Assembly: GCA_016220175.1 (NCBI GenBank)
Contig: JACRHZ010000030.1
Coordinates: 1-40,723, forward strand
Direction of reading: 5' to 3'
From: Candidatus Peregrinibacteria bacterium
GTDB lineage: Bacteria; Patescibacteriota; Gracilibacteria; CAIRYL01
Length of the DNA: 40,723 bases
Shown here: in pieces, positions 16,582-25,031 of the stretch
How the letters are laid out: each line of letters begins with the position of its first letter
How positions within the stretch are numbered: position 1 is the first letter of the stretch
Made by a program: the position numbers and the translations under genes
The notes under the pieces: model-generated
Database searches by the model: none
What the model saw: only the letters and a program-made list of their open reading frames with translations
What the model was told of the DNA's origin: nothing

Positions 16582-17157
16582 TCAACTTTTTTTCGCAAGC
16601 GTATACACTTGCTGAATCCACTTTTCGAGAATGGCGGGTGATCTTTTAAATTTTCGATCGAATACCCGAAATGTTTGAGTTTTTATGCCACAAAACCAGA
16701 ATCTTCCGATGGCCCAATTTTTTTTAAAGGGCATTCCAATGAGCCAATAAAACCACTTTGGACTATCGCACGTAATAAAAACTCGCGCAGTCTTTCCGAT
16801 GAGAAGTTTTTGAGGGAGGAGTTTATTTTGAGGTGTGTATTTATAGGCAAATCCAGGCGTAAAGTTTTGATCTACCCAATTTTTTAGAATAGCAGGAGCA
16901 TCAAACCACCAGAGCGGATGAATGATAATAAGTTCATCTGCCCAAGATATTTTTTTTTGCATTTCGAGTCGTGATTTGTCTTCAGGAATATTTCGAATAT
17001 CTTCGAATTTGAGAAAATCTTGTCTCCACTCGGTCTCATAAAGATTCAGAATTTCCACTTCATGAAAAGCTTCCTCCGATCCTTTTTGAAAGGCTTTCGC
17101 AATCCTATGAGTAAATCCTTTTGTACTCGGATGAGCAGTAACAATAAGTTTTTTCAT
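16582..17157 (-). CDS. NAD(P)H:quinone oxidoreductase-like flavodoxin-fold protein
   Basis: This 191-residue protein fits the NQO1/MdaB/KefF family. It shows 'KLIVTAHPSTKGFTHRIAKA' (FMN/FAD phosphate loop), then 'WADELIIIHPLWWFDAPAIL', with the PLWWF-P-A motif beside the flavin, and 'KNWVDQNFTPGFAYKY'. It probably reduces quinones or similar electrophiles by two electrons with NAD(P)H. It converges on the S41 protease with three bases between stops. It stands upstream of nothing in its own direction, so no pathway context is offered. Confidence 0.85.
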   Translation of the reverse strand: MKKLIVTAHPSTKGFTHRIAKAFQKGSEEAFHEVEILNLYETEWRQDFLKFEDIRNIPEDKSRLEMQKKISWADELIIIHPLWWFDAPAILKNWVDQNFTPGFAYKYTPQNKLLPQKLLIGKTARVFITCDSPKWFYWLIGMPFKKNWAIGRFWFCGIKTQTFRVFDRKFKRSPAILEKWIQQVYTLAKKS

Positions 17158-17205
17158 TGCAGAGAAAGATATTTCTGAAAAACGTTACCACACACATGAA
17201 GAGTT

Positions 17206-17733
17206 TTATGAACCTCTCTGCAGGGTGAGAAGAATGATGAAACAAGCAGTGAGCGAGAGAAAAAAGAGCACCATGAAGAGCGCTTTTCCAATTCTCGTCT
17301 GATGGAGTTTGTTCTTCAAAAATGTGACGGTTTGCTCCACTTCCATTTGAGAATTTTTTGATTCGAGGAGTGGAACTGAGTTTTTCAGTTCAGATTCCAA
17401 ATATCCCACTTGATGGTGCAAGGTGAGGAGGAGCTTTTCTTTTTCTGCAAGATTTTCTTTTGTTGCCTCCCACAGAATTTTATATTTATTTATGGAAGAC
17501 GCGTCAGAAGCCGTGTGTTGTGAATGAGACGCAATGCTCACTATGTGCGGATTTTGAATCTCATCTGTTGATTTAAGGTGCAAGAGATCGGATTTATGAA
17601 AAAACAACATTCCATTTTTGCGAACGGGATTCATTCTCCCCGATTTTACATGCCGATCCAATGTTCTTGTAGAAATCTCAAGAAAATTGGCCGCTTCTTT
17701 TCGTCCAAAAAGATTTTCTTCTGTGTCGATCAT
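17206..17733 (-). CDS. Tail-anchored HTH protein with coiled coil
   Basis: This 175-residue protein begins with a MerR/excisionase-type helix-turn-helix (about residues 8-54; 'GRKEAANFLEISTRTLDRHV' and a wing 'MLFFHKSDLLHL'). A heptad-rich coiled-coil segment (about 90-135) follows, and a C-terminal membrane helix (about 148-170) ends in a short tail. The layout suggests a DNA-binding dimer tethered to the inner face of the membrane. I know of no named family. It is 123 bases downstream of greA on the same strand and could be the last gene of the dnaG-rpoD-greA operon or have its own promoter. Confidence 0.65.
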   Translation of the reverse strand: MIDTEENLFGRKEAANFLEISTRTLDRHVKSGRMNPVRKNGMLFFHKSDLLHLKSTDEIQNPHIVSIASHSQHTASDASSINKYKILWEATKENLAEKEKLLLTLHHQVGYLESELKNSVPLLESKNSQMEVEQTVTFLKNKLHQTRIGKALFMVLFFLSLTACFIILLTLQRGS

Positions 17734-17856
17734 ATATGATAAGAAAAATTCTCGCCCATTGTTGCAAAAATTTGAGAAAATGAGAAGTCGTGATTCTGCA
17801 GATATGAATTCGCAAATAGCATCTTCCCGCGTCGCTTCAGGAAGGGGAAATGATCT

Positions 17857-18477
17857 TTATTTCAATTTCATGATGACATACTCAAATTTTCCTCCCGGAG
17901 CATTTACAATAATTGAATCTCCCTTCTTTTTCCCAAGAACCGCTGATCCAACAGGGGATTCATTCGAAATTCTTGCTGACATTGGATCCGCTTCAGTTGA
18001 TCCAACAATGGTATATTCTTCTTCTTCCTTGGTCTTGGAATTTGAAAGGACTACTGTCGATCCAATTCTCGCTACTCCGGCTTTTGCGGAAGCAATAATT
18101 TTCGCATTTTTTACCTTCTTCTCGAGCTCTAAAATACGACCTTCAATAAATGCTTGTTCATTTTTTGCTTCTTCATATTCGGAGTTTTCGGAAAGATCGC
18201 CGTACGAAATTGCTTCCTTCAACCTTCTCGCTACCTCTCGCCTCTTTTCCGTCGTGAGAAATTCAAGTTCCTGTTTTAAAGCGGAAAGTCCATCTTCCGT
18301 GATAAGAACAGCATCTTTTCCTACAGAATTTTCTGTGACTGAAGGAGCGAGAATATCCTTTGGCAATATGGACTTTGGAAGAACTTTTGGAATGAGCACT
18401 TTTTTTGGAGGTACTTTTTGAGGACGTGCAGATGATTTTGATTTTTTCGCACTTTTTACTGATTTTTTTGTGGTCAT
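17857..18477 (-). CDS. greA: Transcription elongation factor GreA with N-terminal extension
   Basis: The GreA homology starts near residue 53 ('DAVLITEDGLSALKQELEFL'). It includes the coiled-coil finger with 'ISYGDLSENSEYEEAKNEQA', which holds the acidic tip residues that stimulate RNA cleavage in backtracked polymerase, and the C-terminal FKBP-like domain ('VGSTEADPMSARISNESPVG'). GreA is usually about 158 residues; here 206, because of an extra Lys/Pro/Ser-rich N-terminal segment of about 50 residues. No better internal start was seen. The gene starts 30 bases after the rpoD stop and belongs to the same operon. Confidence 0.93.
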   Translation of the reverse strand: MTTKKSVKSAKKSKSSARPQKVPPKKVLIPKVLPKSILPKDILAPSVTENSVGKDAVLITEDGLSALKQELEFLTTEKRREVARRLKEAISYGDLSENSEYEEAKNEQAFIEGRILELEKKVKNAKIIASAKAGVARIGSTVVLSNSKTKEEEEYTIVGSTEADPMSARISNESPVGSAVLGKKKGDSIIVNAPGGKFEYVIMKLK

Positions 18478-18507
18478 AAAAAAGAAATAAAGAAAAAAAT
18501 CCTTAAA

Positions 18508-19980
18508 TTACATATTTTTTTTATGTTTTTCGGAAGACTTCAAAGTAGGAGAGAAATCTCTTCTTTTTTTGGTCATCATTTCAAGTTCTTGAAGAAGGTC
18601 AGATCCGGCGGGAGTATTTTTAAACGAAATAACTTTCCCTTTTTTTTGAGCGATATCTCCATCTTTAATTTTTACACTTGTTGGATGATCTCTGAGTTTT
18701 TGGAGAACTTTTGCTTCAATCTGACGAATACGTTCCCTGGTAACGCCAAACTCCTTTCCCACTTCTTCAAGTGTATGAGAAACTCCGTCGAGCAGTCCGA
18801 ATCTCATTTCGATAATCTTTCTCTCTCTTGGGGAAAGATACATGAGCATCGAATGAATATTCTCCTTCAAAATCTGTCGAGAAGTCGATTCTACCGGGGA
18901 AATACTATCACTGTCTTCAATAAAATCTCCGAGTTTCGAGTCTTCTTCCGCTCCAACAGGAGCTTCGAGTGAAACGATATCTTGAGATATCTTCAAGATA
19001 TGTCGCACTTTTTTCACCTCTAAATCCATTTCTGCCGAGAGTTCCTCAACGGTAGGATCTCGCCCAAGTTCCTGCATAAGCCTCCTCTTGGTATGGGTCA
19101 ATTTGTTGATGGTTTCCACCATGTGCACCGGAATTCTGATCGTACGAGCCTGATCGGCAATAGCACGCGTGATTGCTTGACGAATCCACCAAGTGGCATA
19201 CGTGGAAAATTTAAAACCGCGTTTATAGTCAAATTTTTCTACTGCTCGAAACAGACCGATATTTCCTTCCTGAATGAGATCCAGAAAAGAAAGTCCACGG
19301 CCGATGTATTTTTTAGAAATTGAAACAACAAGACGCAAATTCGCCTCGGCGAGATGTTGTTTCGCTGCGGCATCTCCCTTCTCAATGCGCTTTGCAAGAC
19401 TCACCTCTTCTTCTGCCTTGAGGAGCGGAACTCTTCCGATCTCAGAAAGATACATCCGAACAGAATCATTTGAAATTTCAGAAAGAGCAATTTGTTGCCG
19501 AGTGAGCGCTTCCTCTTCTGGCTTTTCCTCAGCCTCTTCAGGCTCTTCTCCCGGCTTTTCTTTCTCCGGCGCTTTTTCTTCTTCCTGAGCATCCTCAAAA
19601 AAATCGTAATCCGCATCTTCTTCTGTCTCTTCCATTTCCTTCTTTTCATCAAATACCTGCTCTTCATCTCCTTCTTCTTCTACTTTTTTCTTTTTTGCAG
19701 GTGCTTTTTTTTGTTTTTCCTCAGCTCCCAAAACTTGCTGAGAATCCCAAATAAGAGTATCTCTTACATCAATTACCTCAATTCCGAGCTCCAAAAAAAT
19801 AGTATAGACTTTATCGAGAAGATCGAGATCGTCTTCTGCATTCGGAATTGCCTTCATGAGCTCTTGTTGTGTCACAAAGCCATGAGAACGACCCTTTTGG
19901 ATAAGCTCTTGAACTTCAGGAGGAAATTCTCCAAGCTCTTCTTTCGTAGGTTGTCTGATAAAAGTGGTATGTTTGGCCAC
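18508..19980 (-). CDS. rpoD: Primary sigma factor RpoD (SigA)
   Basis: This 490-residue sigma70 has region 1.1 (about 1-80; '[20 protein letters not shown]') and region 1.2 ('[20 protein letters not shown]'). Region 2 holds '[20 protein letters not shown]' and the -10-melting '[16 protein letters not shown]'. Region 3 follows, then region 4 ('[20 protein letters not shown]'), the -35 helix-turn-helix. Between 1.1 and 1.2 lies a long run of charged residues, first Lys-rich and then mostly Glu (about 90-155). The gene starts 17 bases after the dnaG stop, the classical dnaG-rpoD order. Consensus-like promoters in this window fit its recognition helices. Confidence 0.97.
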   Translation of the reverse strand: MAKHTTFIRQPTKEELGEFPPEVQELIQKGRSHGFVTQQELMKAIPNAEDDLDLLDKVYTIFLELGIEVIDVRDTLIWDSQQVLGAEEKQKKAPAKKKKVEEEGDEEQVFDEKKEMEETEEDADYDFFEDAQEEEKAPEKEKPGEEPEEAEEKPEEEALTRQQIALSEISNDSVRMYLSEIGRVPLLKAEEEVSLAKRIEKGDAAAKQHLAEANLRLVVSISKKYIGRGLSFLDLIQEGNIGLFRAVEKFDYKRGFKFSTYATWWIRQAITRAIADQARTIRIPVHMVETINKLTHTKRRLMQELGRDPTVEELSAEMDLEVKKVRHILKISQDIVSLEAPVGAEEDSKLGDFIEDSDSISPVESTSRQILKENIHSMLMYLSPRERKIIEMRFGLLDGVSHTLEEVGKEFGVTRERIRQIEAKVLQKLRDHPTSVKIKDGDIAQKKGKVISFKNTPAGSDLLQELEMMTKKRRDFSPTLKSSEKHKKNM

Positions 19981-19997
19981 AGAAGAAAGAAAAAAGT

Positions 19998-21770
19998 CTA
20001 AAAACGTGCGACAAGACGGGTGAGATCATGGAGTTTTTTCAGGAGTTCTTTTTCTAGGGTACTCCCTTTCGAGGCCTGTTTCAGCATTTGGGCCGCTTTT
20101 CTTTGTTCGTTCACAATGAGTGACTTGTTGAGCGTTTTTACTATTTTCCGGACAGTTTCTTCACGAGATTCTTCCGGAAGATGATCATTTTGTCCTTCAA
20201 AGAACAAAGTGATGAGTTCTATTTTTTTCGCTTCATCTTGAGGAAGTTTGCGTACAAGTTTCTCTGGGTCCAAAACGCCCGAAACATTGTACTCTTCCTC
20301 GAGAGAATTATAAAATCTTTTTTCGAGAGAATTTTCTCCAATGAGACCTATAAGGAGTCGATCGCGAATAATTGGAAAAAGCTCTGGAAAAGCACAAATA
20401 GCACCCACCAGATATGAAAAGGGAGATACTTTTTCGTGAGACAATATTTCTTCTTCGTCGGAAGAGGGATTTTTTTCTTTCCATCGTCTTTCAAGAGGGG
20501 ATTTTGCAAATTTTCCATATTCTTTTTGGAGAATCAGTTCGGATGTTTGGAGCCGTTCTGCTAATCTTTTGAGATAAAAGTTCTTCTCGATTTCGCTCGG
20601 AAAAAGAACGATAAATGAAAAAAATTCTTCAAGAATATTTTTTTGATCTTCCACATTTTCTGTGTTTTTTCCCTCAAAATTTTTTTCAAAAAGATACTCC
20701 ATTACCGGTTTTCTCTGACCGAGTGCCGAGATAAATTTTTCAGGAGCATTTCTGAGCGCTTCATCTGGGTCTTTTCCATCAGGAATTTCGAGAATAAAAA
20801 TGTGAGATCCTCCTTGAATTGCCGTTTGGATTCCGCGTTTTGTTGCCGCCACTCCTGCAGAATCGGCATCAAAAGCAAATACGATATTTTTGGTAAATCG
20901 GTGGATGATTTTGACGTGTTCTTCTGAAAGAGCGACGCCGCTTACTGCTACCGTATTTTCAATTCCCGCGTTATGACATGCAATCACGTCATAATACCCT
21001 TCGACCACAAGGCAGAAATCTGTTTTTTTTATGGCTTCACGAGCGAAATTCATGCCGTAGAGAAGAGAGCTTTTTTTATAAAGTTCTGTTTCAGGGGAAT
21101 TCAAATATTTCGGGTCGCCTTTTTCAAAAATTCGTCCTCCAAATCCGACAAGTGAGCCGTGGAGATCAAAAATAGGGAAAGTAATGCGTTTTCGGAATCG
21201 GTCATACACTTCCCCGGGAGTGTCGTCTTTTTGGCTCACAACGCCGACTTCTAACATTTCCTTATGCGAATAATTTTTTGAAAGCAAATATTTTTCGAGA
21301 GCGTGGAAGTCATCTTTTGCATATCCGATTCCAAACTTTGTGAGAACAGCTTCGGAAATATTCCGTTTTGCTACTTCCTCCTGTACGCGGACATTTTTTT
21401 GATAATTTTCTCGGAAGAAATTCTGGGTTTCTTCAAGGAGCGAGAGCATTCTGATTTTTTGGTCAGGAGACTCTGACTTTTTCGTGGAGTAAGAAGTGAG
21501 TTGAATTCCCGCCATATTTGCGAGAATTTTCAGCGCTTCCGAAAAATCGACATGTTCTATCTTTTCAACAAATGCAAACATATCGCCTCCGTTCTGGCAC
21601 GCAAAACACCACGCGAGTCCTTTTTCTGGACTGACAAGGAGTGAAGGAGCATGATCATTATGAAAAGGGCAGAGTCCTTTTAGGTTTCGTCCAGCCTTTT
21701 TGAGCGGAACATATTTTTCTACCACGTCTACAATGGAAAGCCGGGATTTAATGTCTTGGATTGCATCCAT
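19998..21770 (-). CDS. dnaG: DNA primase
   Basis: This 590-residue primase makes RNA primers for replication. The N-terminal CHC2 zinc ribbon has C34 and H37 (CPFH) and C55/C58 (CFAC). The Toprim core has the metal-binding Glu in '[10 protein letters not shown]' and the acidic pair in '[12 protein letters not shown]', with '[14 protein letters not shown]' and '[20 protein letters not shown]' in the catalytic body. The C-terminal part, which binds DnaB helicase, is present but diverged. It heads the dnaG-rpoD-greA operon. Its start is six bases downstream of a GGAATTAGG-type repeat, with the likely promoter about 130 bases further upstream. Confidence 0.97.
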   Translation of the reverse strand: MDAIQDIKSRLSIVDVVEKYVPLKKAGRNLKGLCPFHNDHAPSLLVSPEKGLAWCFACQNGGDMFAFVEKIEHVDFSEALKILANMAGIQLTSYSTKKSESPDQKIRMLSLLEETQNFFRENYQKNVRVQEEVAKRNISEAVLTKFGIGYAKDDFHALEKYLLSKNYSHKEMLEVGVVSQKDDTPGEVYDRFRKRITFPIFDLHGSLVGFGGRIFEKGDPKYLNSPETELYKKSSLLYGMNFAREAIKKTDFCLVVEGYYDVIACHNAGIENTVAVSGVALSEEHVKIIHRFTKNIVFAFDADSAGVAATKRGIQTAIQGGSHIFILEIPDGKDPDEALRNAPEKFISALGQRKPVMEYLFEKNFEGKNTENVEDQKNILEEFFSFIVLFPSEIEKNFYLKRLAERLQTSELILQKEYGKFAKSPLERRWKEKNPSSDEEEILSHEKVSPFSYLVGAICAFPELFPIIRDRLLIGLIGENSLEKRFYNSLEEEYNVSGVLDPEKLVRKLPQDEAKKIELITLFFEGQNDHLPEESREETVRKIVKTLNKSLIVNEQRKAAQMLKQASKGSTLEKELLKKLHDLTRLVARF

Positions 21771-21775
21771 AGGCA

Positions 21776-21812
21776 GTTAGGAATCAGGAATTAGGAATTA
21801 GGAGTTAGGAAT
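21776..21812. repeat. GGAATTAGG-type tandem repeat
   Basis: Seven-base units of the type TTAGGAA/TCAGGAA are repeated about five times just upstream of dnaG. They match the repeats at 683-735, 25764-25820 and 29090-29117. Confidence 0.8.
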
Positions 21813-21900
21813 GGGAAGTAATAAACAGGCACTCGAGATTCGAGATTCTCATGAGAAAAAATCAAGGAAACCATGTCAATCAAGATTAAGAGCAGAGGAG

Positions 21901-21930
21901 ATAGTAGCGGAAAAGGAGGAAAGATTGCAA
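21901..21930 (-). promoter_or_regulatory. Likely promoter of dnaG-rpoD-greA
   Basis: On the minus strand TTGCAA (21930-21925), an 18-base spacer and TACTAT (21906-21901) predict a start near 21894 and a leader of about 124 nt that runs through the tandem repeat. Confidence 0.5.
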
Positions 21931-21939
21931 AGGAAAAGC

Positions 21940-21966
21940 AAAAGAACCCACTTTTTACAAAATGGG
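21940..21966 (-). terminator. Possible rplL terminator
   Basis: On the minus strand CCCATTTT and AAAAGTGGG form a hairpin with one bulge, followed by TTCTTTTGCTTTT. It lies about 55 bases after the rplL stop and just upstream of the dnaG promoter. Confidence 0.45.
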
Positions 21967-22018
21967 AATCTTTCGCCTTCGGAAACGCTTATAGTTCCCG
22001 GAATCAAAACCTTTTCGC

Positions 22019-22429
22019 CTATTTGAGTTCTACTTCTGCGCCTGCATCTTGAAGTTTTTTCTGCATATCTTTCGCATCAGCTTCTTTTATGCCCTCTTTT
22101 ACTGCCTTCGGAGCACCATCAACGAGGTCTTTTGCCTCTTTGAGTCCAAGTCCGGTAATTTCGCGAACAACTTTGATCACGTTAATTTTTGCTTGTCCGC
22201 CAGATTTGAGGATGACATCAAATGTATCTTTTACCTCTTGAGCGTCACCACCTGCAGTGCCACCGCCGGCAGCAGCGACTGCGACTGGAGCAGCAGCAGA
22301 AACACCAAACTTGTTTTCCATGTGTTTAACTACTGCAGCAAGGTCGAGAACTGTGAGCTTCTCTACGAGCTCAAGAATTTTTTCTCCATCTTTAGAGAGT
22401 TCTGGGAGAGTTTTTGCATCGTTTGACAT
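22019..22429 (-). CDS. rplL: Ribosomal protein bL12 (L7/L12)
   Basis: This 136-residue stalk protein has the N-terminal dimerisation helices ('[20 protein letters not shown]'), an Ala/Gly hinge (about 49-64) and the C-terminal globular domain ('[20 protein letters not shown]', '[20 protein letters not shown]'). The C-terminal domain recruits translation GTPases. The length is near the usual 120-130. It follows rplJ after a 130-base, extremely AT-rich spacer and is probably co-transcribed with it. No Shine-Dalgarno is visible before its ATG. Confidence 0.97.
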   Translation of the reverse strand: MSNDAKTLPELSKDGEKILELVEKLTVLDLAAVVKHMENKFGVSAAAPVAVAAAGGGTAGGDAQEVKDTFDVILKSGGQAKINVIKVVREITGLGLKEAKDLVDGAPKAVKEGIKEADAKDMQKKLQDAGAEVELK

Positions 22430-22448
22430 GTTGAAATGAATAAAATGA

Positions 22449-22560
22449 TAAAAAAAATTTTAAATTTTAAATTTTAAATTTTAAAACAAATCTTAATTTT
22501 TAAGTTTTAAAAATTAGTATTTAGGATTTATTTTTACATTTTACATTTAAAATTTTAAAT
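22449..22560. repeat. AT-only repeat spacer between rplJ and rplL
   Basis: The spacer is nearly pure A+T and consists of repeated TTTTAAA/ATTTTAAA units, with a second block near the rplJ stop. It contains complementary A/T runs that can pair in RNA. No gene is seen in it; its left edge touches the last codon of rplJ. Confidence 0.75.
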
Positions 22561-23093
22561 TATCCGGCTATTTCCTCCTGTGCCCGCACTTGATCAAGCG
22601 CTCTCACAAATCCGCCAAGGAGATTTCTTCCAATTCCCACAAATCCGGAAAGAGGAGCCACGAGAGACCCCAAGAATTTTGCGAGAAGTTCTTCGCGTGA
22701 AGGAAGGCGAGAAAGTGTGAGAACTTCTAATGCGCTCATGAGTTTTTTGTCCATAATTCCAATGCTCATTTCGATCTTTTCATTCGTTTTTGCGAATTTT
22801 GCAAGAATTTTTGAAGAAATAATAGGATCTTGATATGAAAATGCGGCTCCAACTGGACCACCAATTGTTTCCTGAGTAAATCCGCTGATACCATTCGCTT
22901 CTGCGGCTTTTTGGAACAGTGTTTTTTTGGCAATGACGAATTCAACCCCATGCACACGGAGAGCTTTTCGGAGATCAGAGATTTCATTCACGGTGAGTCC
23001 CAAGTTCTTTGCAAATACTACGGATTTTGAACGTCCAAATTTATCGACAAGTCCGCTGAGAATTTCTTCTTTTTGTTGCCGTGTTACAGCCAT
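22560..23093 (-). CDS. rplJ: Ribosomal protein uL10
   Basis: This 177-residue protein anchors the L12 stalk on 23S rRNA. It shows 'RQQKEEILSGLVDKFGRSKS', 'LRKALRVHGVEFVIAKKTLF', 'IGGPVGAAFSYQDP' and the C-terminal helix that binds L12 dimers. I chose ATG 23093: it is preceded by AAAGGAGGTGAT, a near-perfect Shine-Dalgarno and the strongest in the window. The 86 further in-frame codons upstream run through the L10 leader and are not protein-coding. Expression is likely set by the leader/attenuator upstream. Confidence 0.97.
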   Translation of the reverse strand: MAVTRQQKEEILSGLVDKFGRSKSVVFAKNLGLTVNEISDLRKALRVHGVEFVIAKKTLFQKAAEANGISGFTQETIGGPVGAAFSYQDPIISSKILAKFAKTNEKIEMSIGIMDKKLMSALEVLTLSRLPSREELLAKFLGSLVAPLSGFVGIGRNLLGGFVRALDQVRAQEEIAG

Positions 23094-23130
23094 GATATCA
23101 CCTCCTTTTGCATTTGCTGCATATAAAAAA

Positions 23131-23159
23131 TAAAAAGTCTTTGTGCATTTCACAAAGAC
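23131..23159 (-). terminator. Attenuator hairpin upstream of rplJ
   Basis: GTCTTTGTG (23159-23151 on the minus strand) and CACAAAGAC (23145-23137) form a perfect 9-bp stem with a 5-base loop. TTTTTATTTTTT follows, all before the rplJ start. It would stop transcription when the L10 complex blocks the antiterminator. Confidence 0.85.
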
Positions 23160-23252
23160 CGTAATGAGGAGAAAATTCTTGATGAATCTTCTCTTATCTC
23201 TCGGTTGGTCTTTTTCCAGGCTTGCCAGGATGCCAACGGTCTTTGAGAAAGC
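23131..23252 (-). ncRNA. L10 leader (rplJ autoregulatory leader RNA)
   Basis: The transcript from the promoter at 23259-23287 begins near 23252. It carries the L10-leader core (AGACCGTTGGCATCC ... GACCAACCGAGAG), the mRNA site that mimics the 23S L10 site and binds the L10-L12 complex. CAAAGACCGT near its 5' end (23245-23236) is fully complementary to ACGGTCTTTG (23162-23153). The latter also forms one arm of the terminator hairpin, so antiterminator and terminator exclude each other. This is the layout of L10-leader attenuation known from Firmicutes. Confidence 0.8.
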
Positions 23253-23258
23253 GGGGAG

Positions 23259-23287
23259 AGTGTACGAGGATTTGGAGGGGAATGCAA
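23259..23287 (-). promoter_or_regulatory. rplJ promoter
   Basis: TTGCAT (23287-23282), a 17-base spacer and TACACT (23264-23259) on the minus strand place the start near 23252, directly at the L10-leader core. Confidence 0.65.
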
Positions 23288-23307
23288 GTTTTTTTGATTT
23301 TGTACTT

Positions 23308-24678
23308 TTATTTTGGTGGTTCTGGAAGGTATCGAAGTGTGTCAATAGCATGGCTCAACGCCGCAATAAAATCTGAAGCGCCTCTTTCTTCAGGAGAAAC
23401 TTCTTGCATTTTTAAGAATGTATCGACGTCTTTGAGGAGGACAGTAGTAGAATCAGAAATAATTTTCTTTACTTTTTCATTTCTTGCAGAATCTGAGGAG
23501 TTATAAAGTTCATCTGCGGAGTAGGCGGTAAGGGGAAGAAGGGCATGAGCGACAAAATTTATTCTCTTCGCTAAAACTGAAACATCTTTCCAGTTTTCTG
23601 GATCTTCGTCGCCTGGAAGCTTCATTTGATTTTCATTCCATCTTTTACAAATTGTATTTATTTCTTGAGGAAAAGTTGGCATTGCACTTTCTATTGTTGA
23701 GAGTGCTATTTCTATCATCTTATCTCGAATTTTCTTTGATGTTGTAAGGGCGTGCATGTTATGAAAAAAGCTGTCTATCGCTCCGTCAGTGTACCCAGCT
23801 CTCCCTGCTAGTTCCAGAAGGTTATTTTCAAAACCAGGTATTTTCTCTTGAGAAAGCATTTCAGATGTTTTGACGAAATCTTCAGCACAACGCAGAAGTA
23901 ATCGGCTTTCTTCAACTGGTTTCCCGGCTGAATCTATTAACTGACTTGGCTCTGTCTTCGACGCCCTTAGTATTTGCCTTAAAAGAACAATCCAGCTTGA
24001 ATCTTGTATTTCTCTATCGCCGGTTCTACCATTAATAGAAAATCGAATGCCAGATGTTCCATTTTTTGAATCATCAAAAACAGAAGTGGAAATAACGTCC
24101 ACCAAAGTAACTTCGCGAGTTTTTCCAGTAGGCAAAGCCTGACCCTGATTATCAGTTGTACATTCTTCAACAATGAGTTTTGTGGTTAGAGGGCAACCTG
24201 CACGCAGCAGTTCATAAGCGGTATCTCCGGGATGGTGATCTCCTATAAAAAATATTTCTTTATTATGCTGATAAAGCATTGGCACTTGCTGTGCAACCAA
24301 TGAGTCGCTTTCATTAGGATGTCTTTCGCCTCCGACGGCAAGCAAAAAATGAGAAGACTCAAAACCACTTCGTAATGCTTGGAGTGACATTATTCTTTTG
24401 TCGTTTCCTTGTGATTCATGTGGAAATGTTTTTGCATAAAAATCAAAATATTTCATACAAAAATCAGCAATTTTTCGCATTACTTCTTTCTTTTCTGGAA
24501 CTTGAAGTGCTTCTGACTGTTTATCTTCTGCGCCAAAAACATCATCAATTCCTATGACGCCTGCACGCAGAGCAATTATCGCGGCTGTAAACAACCCTCC
24601 AAGCCTCAAAGACTCTCTTCGAGTAATTTCTGAATTGATGCCTATTGGCGCTTCTCCTTCTCTCGGTCTTTCAAGCAT
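23308..24678 (-). CDS. Tat-signal exported protein of unknown function
   Basis: This 456-residue protein begins with a twin-arginine-type signal: 'ITRRESLRLGG' near residues 18-28 and a moderately hydrophobic stretch to about residue 44. This suggests export in folded form. The mature part is mostly helical and polar. Notable segments are 'LLAVGGERHPNESDSLV', 'KEIFFIGDHHPGDTAYELLR' with paired His, and 'LIVEECTTDNQ'. These could bind metal, but I recognise no family. It ends just upstream of the rplJ promoter. The base composition is like the host's. No tat genes are in the window to support the signal. Confidence 0.6.
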   Translation of the reverse strand: MLERPREGEAPIGINSEITRRESLRLGGLFTAAIIALRAGVIGIDDVFGAEDKQSEALQVPEKKEVMRKIADFCMKYFDFYAKTFPHESQGNDKRIMSLQALRSGFESSHFLLAVGGERHPNESDSLVAQQVPMLYQHNKEIFFIGDHHPGDTAYELLRAGCPLTTKLIVEECTTDNQGQALPTGKTREVTLVDVISTSVFDDSKNGTSGIRFSINGRTGDREIQDSSWIVLLRQILRASKTEPSQLIDSAGKPVEESRLLLRCAEDFVKTSEMLSQEKIPGFENNLLELAGRAGYTDGAIDSFFHNMHALTTSKKIRDKMIEIALSTIESAMPTFPQEINTICKRWNENQMKLPGDEDPENWKDVSVLAKRINFVAHALLPLTAYSADELYNSSDSARNEKVKKIISDSTTVLLKDVDTFLKMQEVSPEERGASDFIAALSHAIDTLRYLPEPPK

Positions 24679-24754
24679 ATTTTTAAAAATTATAAGTGGT
24701 CATAATAATACTTTTTTAAGTTTTGTCAATGAATTTATGGTGTTTCCGTGCAAG

Positions 24755-24838
24755 TCACGCCCTTTCAGCCGGGCTCGCCTGATCCCAGGTCGCCTTCTGG
24801 CGTGATTGAGATTGAGCCACGGTCATTCGTGGACGCAT
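24755..24838 (-). CDS. Possible 27-residue peptide
   Basis: ATG 24838 to TGA 24755 encodes MRPRMTVAQSQSRQKATWDQ plus seven residues, GC-rich, with GGAGG two bases before the start (too close for a good Shine-Dalgarno). It follows the 40-residue gene and a hairpin. It may be chance. Confidence 0.2.
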   Translation of the reverse strand: MRPRMTVAQSQSRQKATWDQASPAERA

Positions 24839-24872
24839 GACCTCCACAAAAAATAATTACAAATAGATTCAG

Positions 24873-24897
24873 GGGCGAGCGCGTTGCACTCGCCCCA
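24873..24897. terminator. GC-rich perfect hairpin after the 40-residue gene
   Basis: GGGGCGAG (24873-24880) and CTCGCCCC (24890-24897) form an 8-bp stem with a 9-base loop, 11 bases after the stop of the small gene. There is no T-tract on either strand, so it may stabilise the mRNA end or work with another factor rather than terminate alone. Confidence 0.55.
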
Positions 24898-24908
24898 AAT
24901 GCCCAGCC

Positions 24909-25031
24909 CTACTTCGACTTCTTCTTCAGCCATCTCCGTTGGGAGGCTTTAACCTCCACGTTTTTTCCGTGTTTCGCATTCTTTTTGTACCCCTTTGAGA
25001 CCTTGCCACGGCTCATCGATCCTTGTGCCAT
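24909..25031 (-). CDS. Small basic protein (40 residues), unknown
   Basis: ATG 25031 to TAG 24909 encodes a 40-residue protein with 15 Lys/Arg, no Cys, beginning MAQGSMSRGKVSKGYKKNAK and ending RRWLKKKSK. An AGAGGA Shine-Dalgarno lies eight bases before the start. Base composition (34 of 60 G+C at 24901-24960) is well above the host level. The charge pattern suggests binding to RNA, DNA or ribosome, but no family is recognised. It lies behind a consensus promoter, an inverted-repeat operator and a structured leader of about 232 nt. Confidence 0.55.
   Translation of the reverse strand: MAQGSMSRGKVSKGYKKNAKHGKNVEVKASQRRWLKKKSK

Noticed and set aside
23094-23351. Longer rplJ reading frame starting at 23351
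   Set aside because: The extra codons run through the promoter, L10 leader and attenuator; the perfect Shine-Dalgarno marks ATG 23093 as the start.
24755-24838. The 27-residue peptide as a toxin or antitoxin
   Set aside because: It has no membrane helix and no typical partner, and its Shine-Dalgarno spacing is poor; kept only as a low-confidence coding call.
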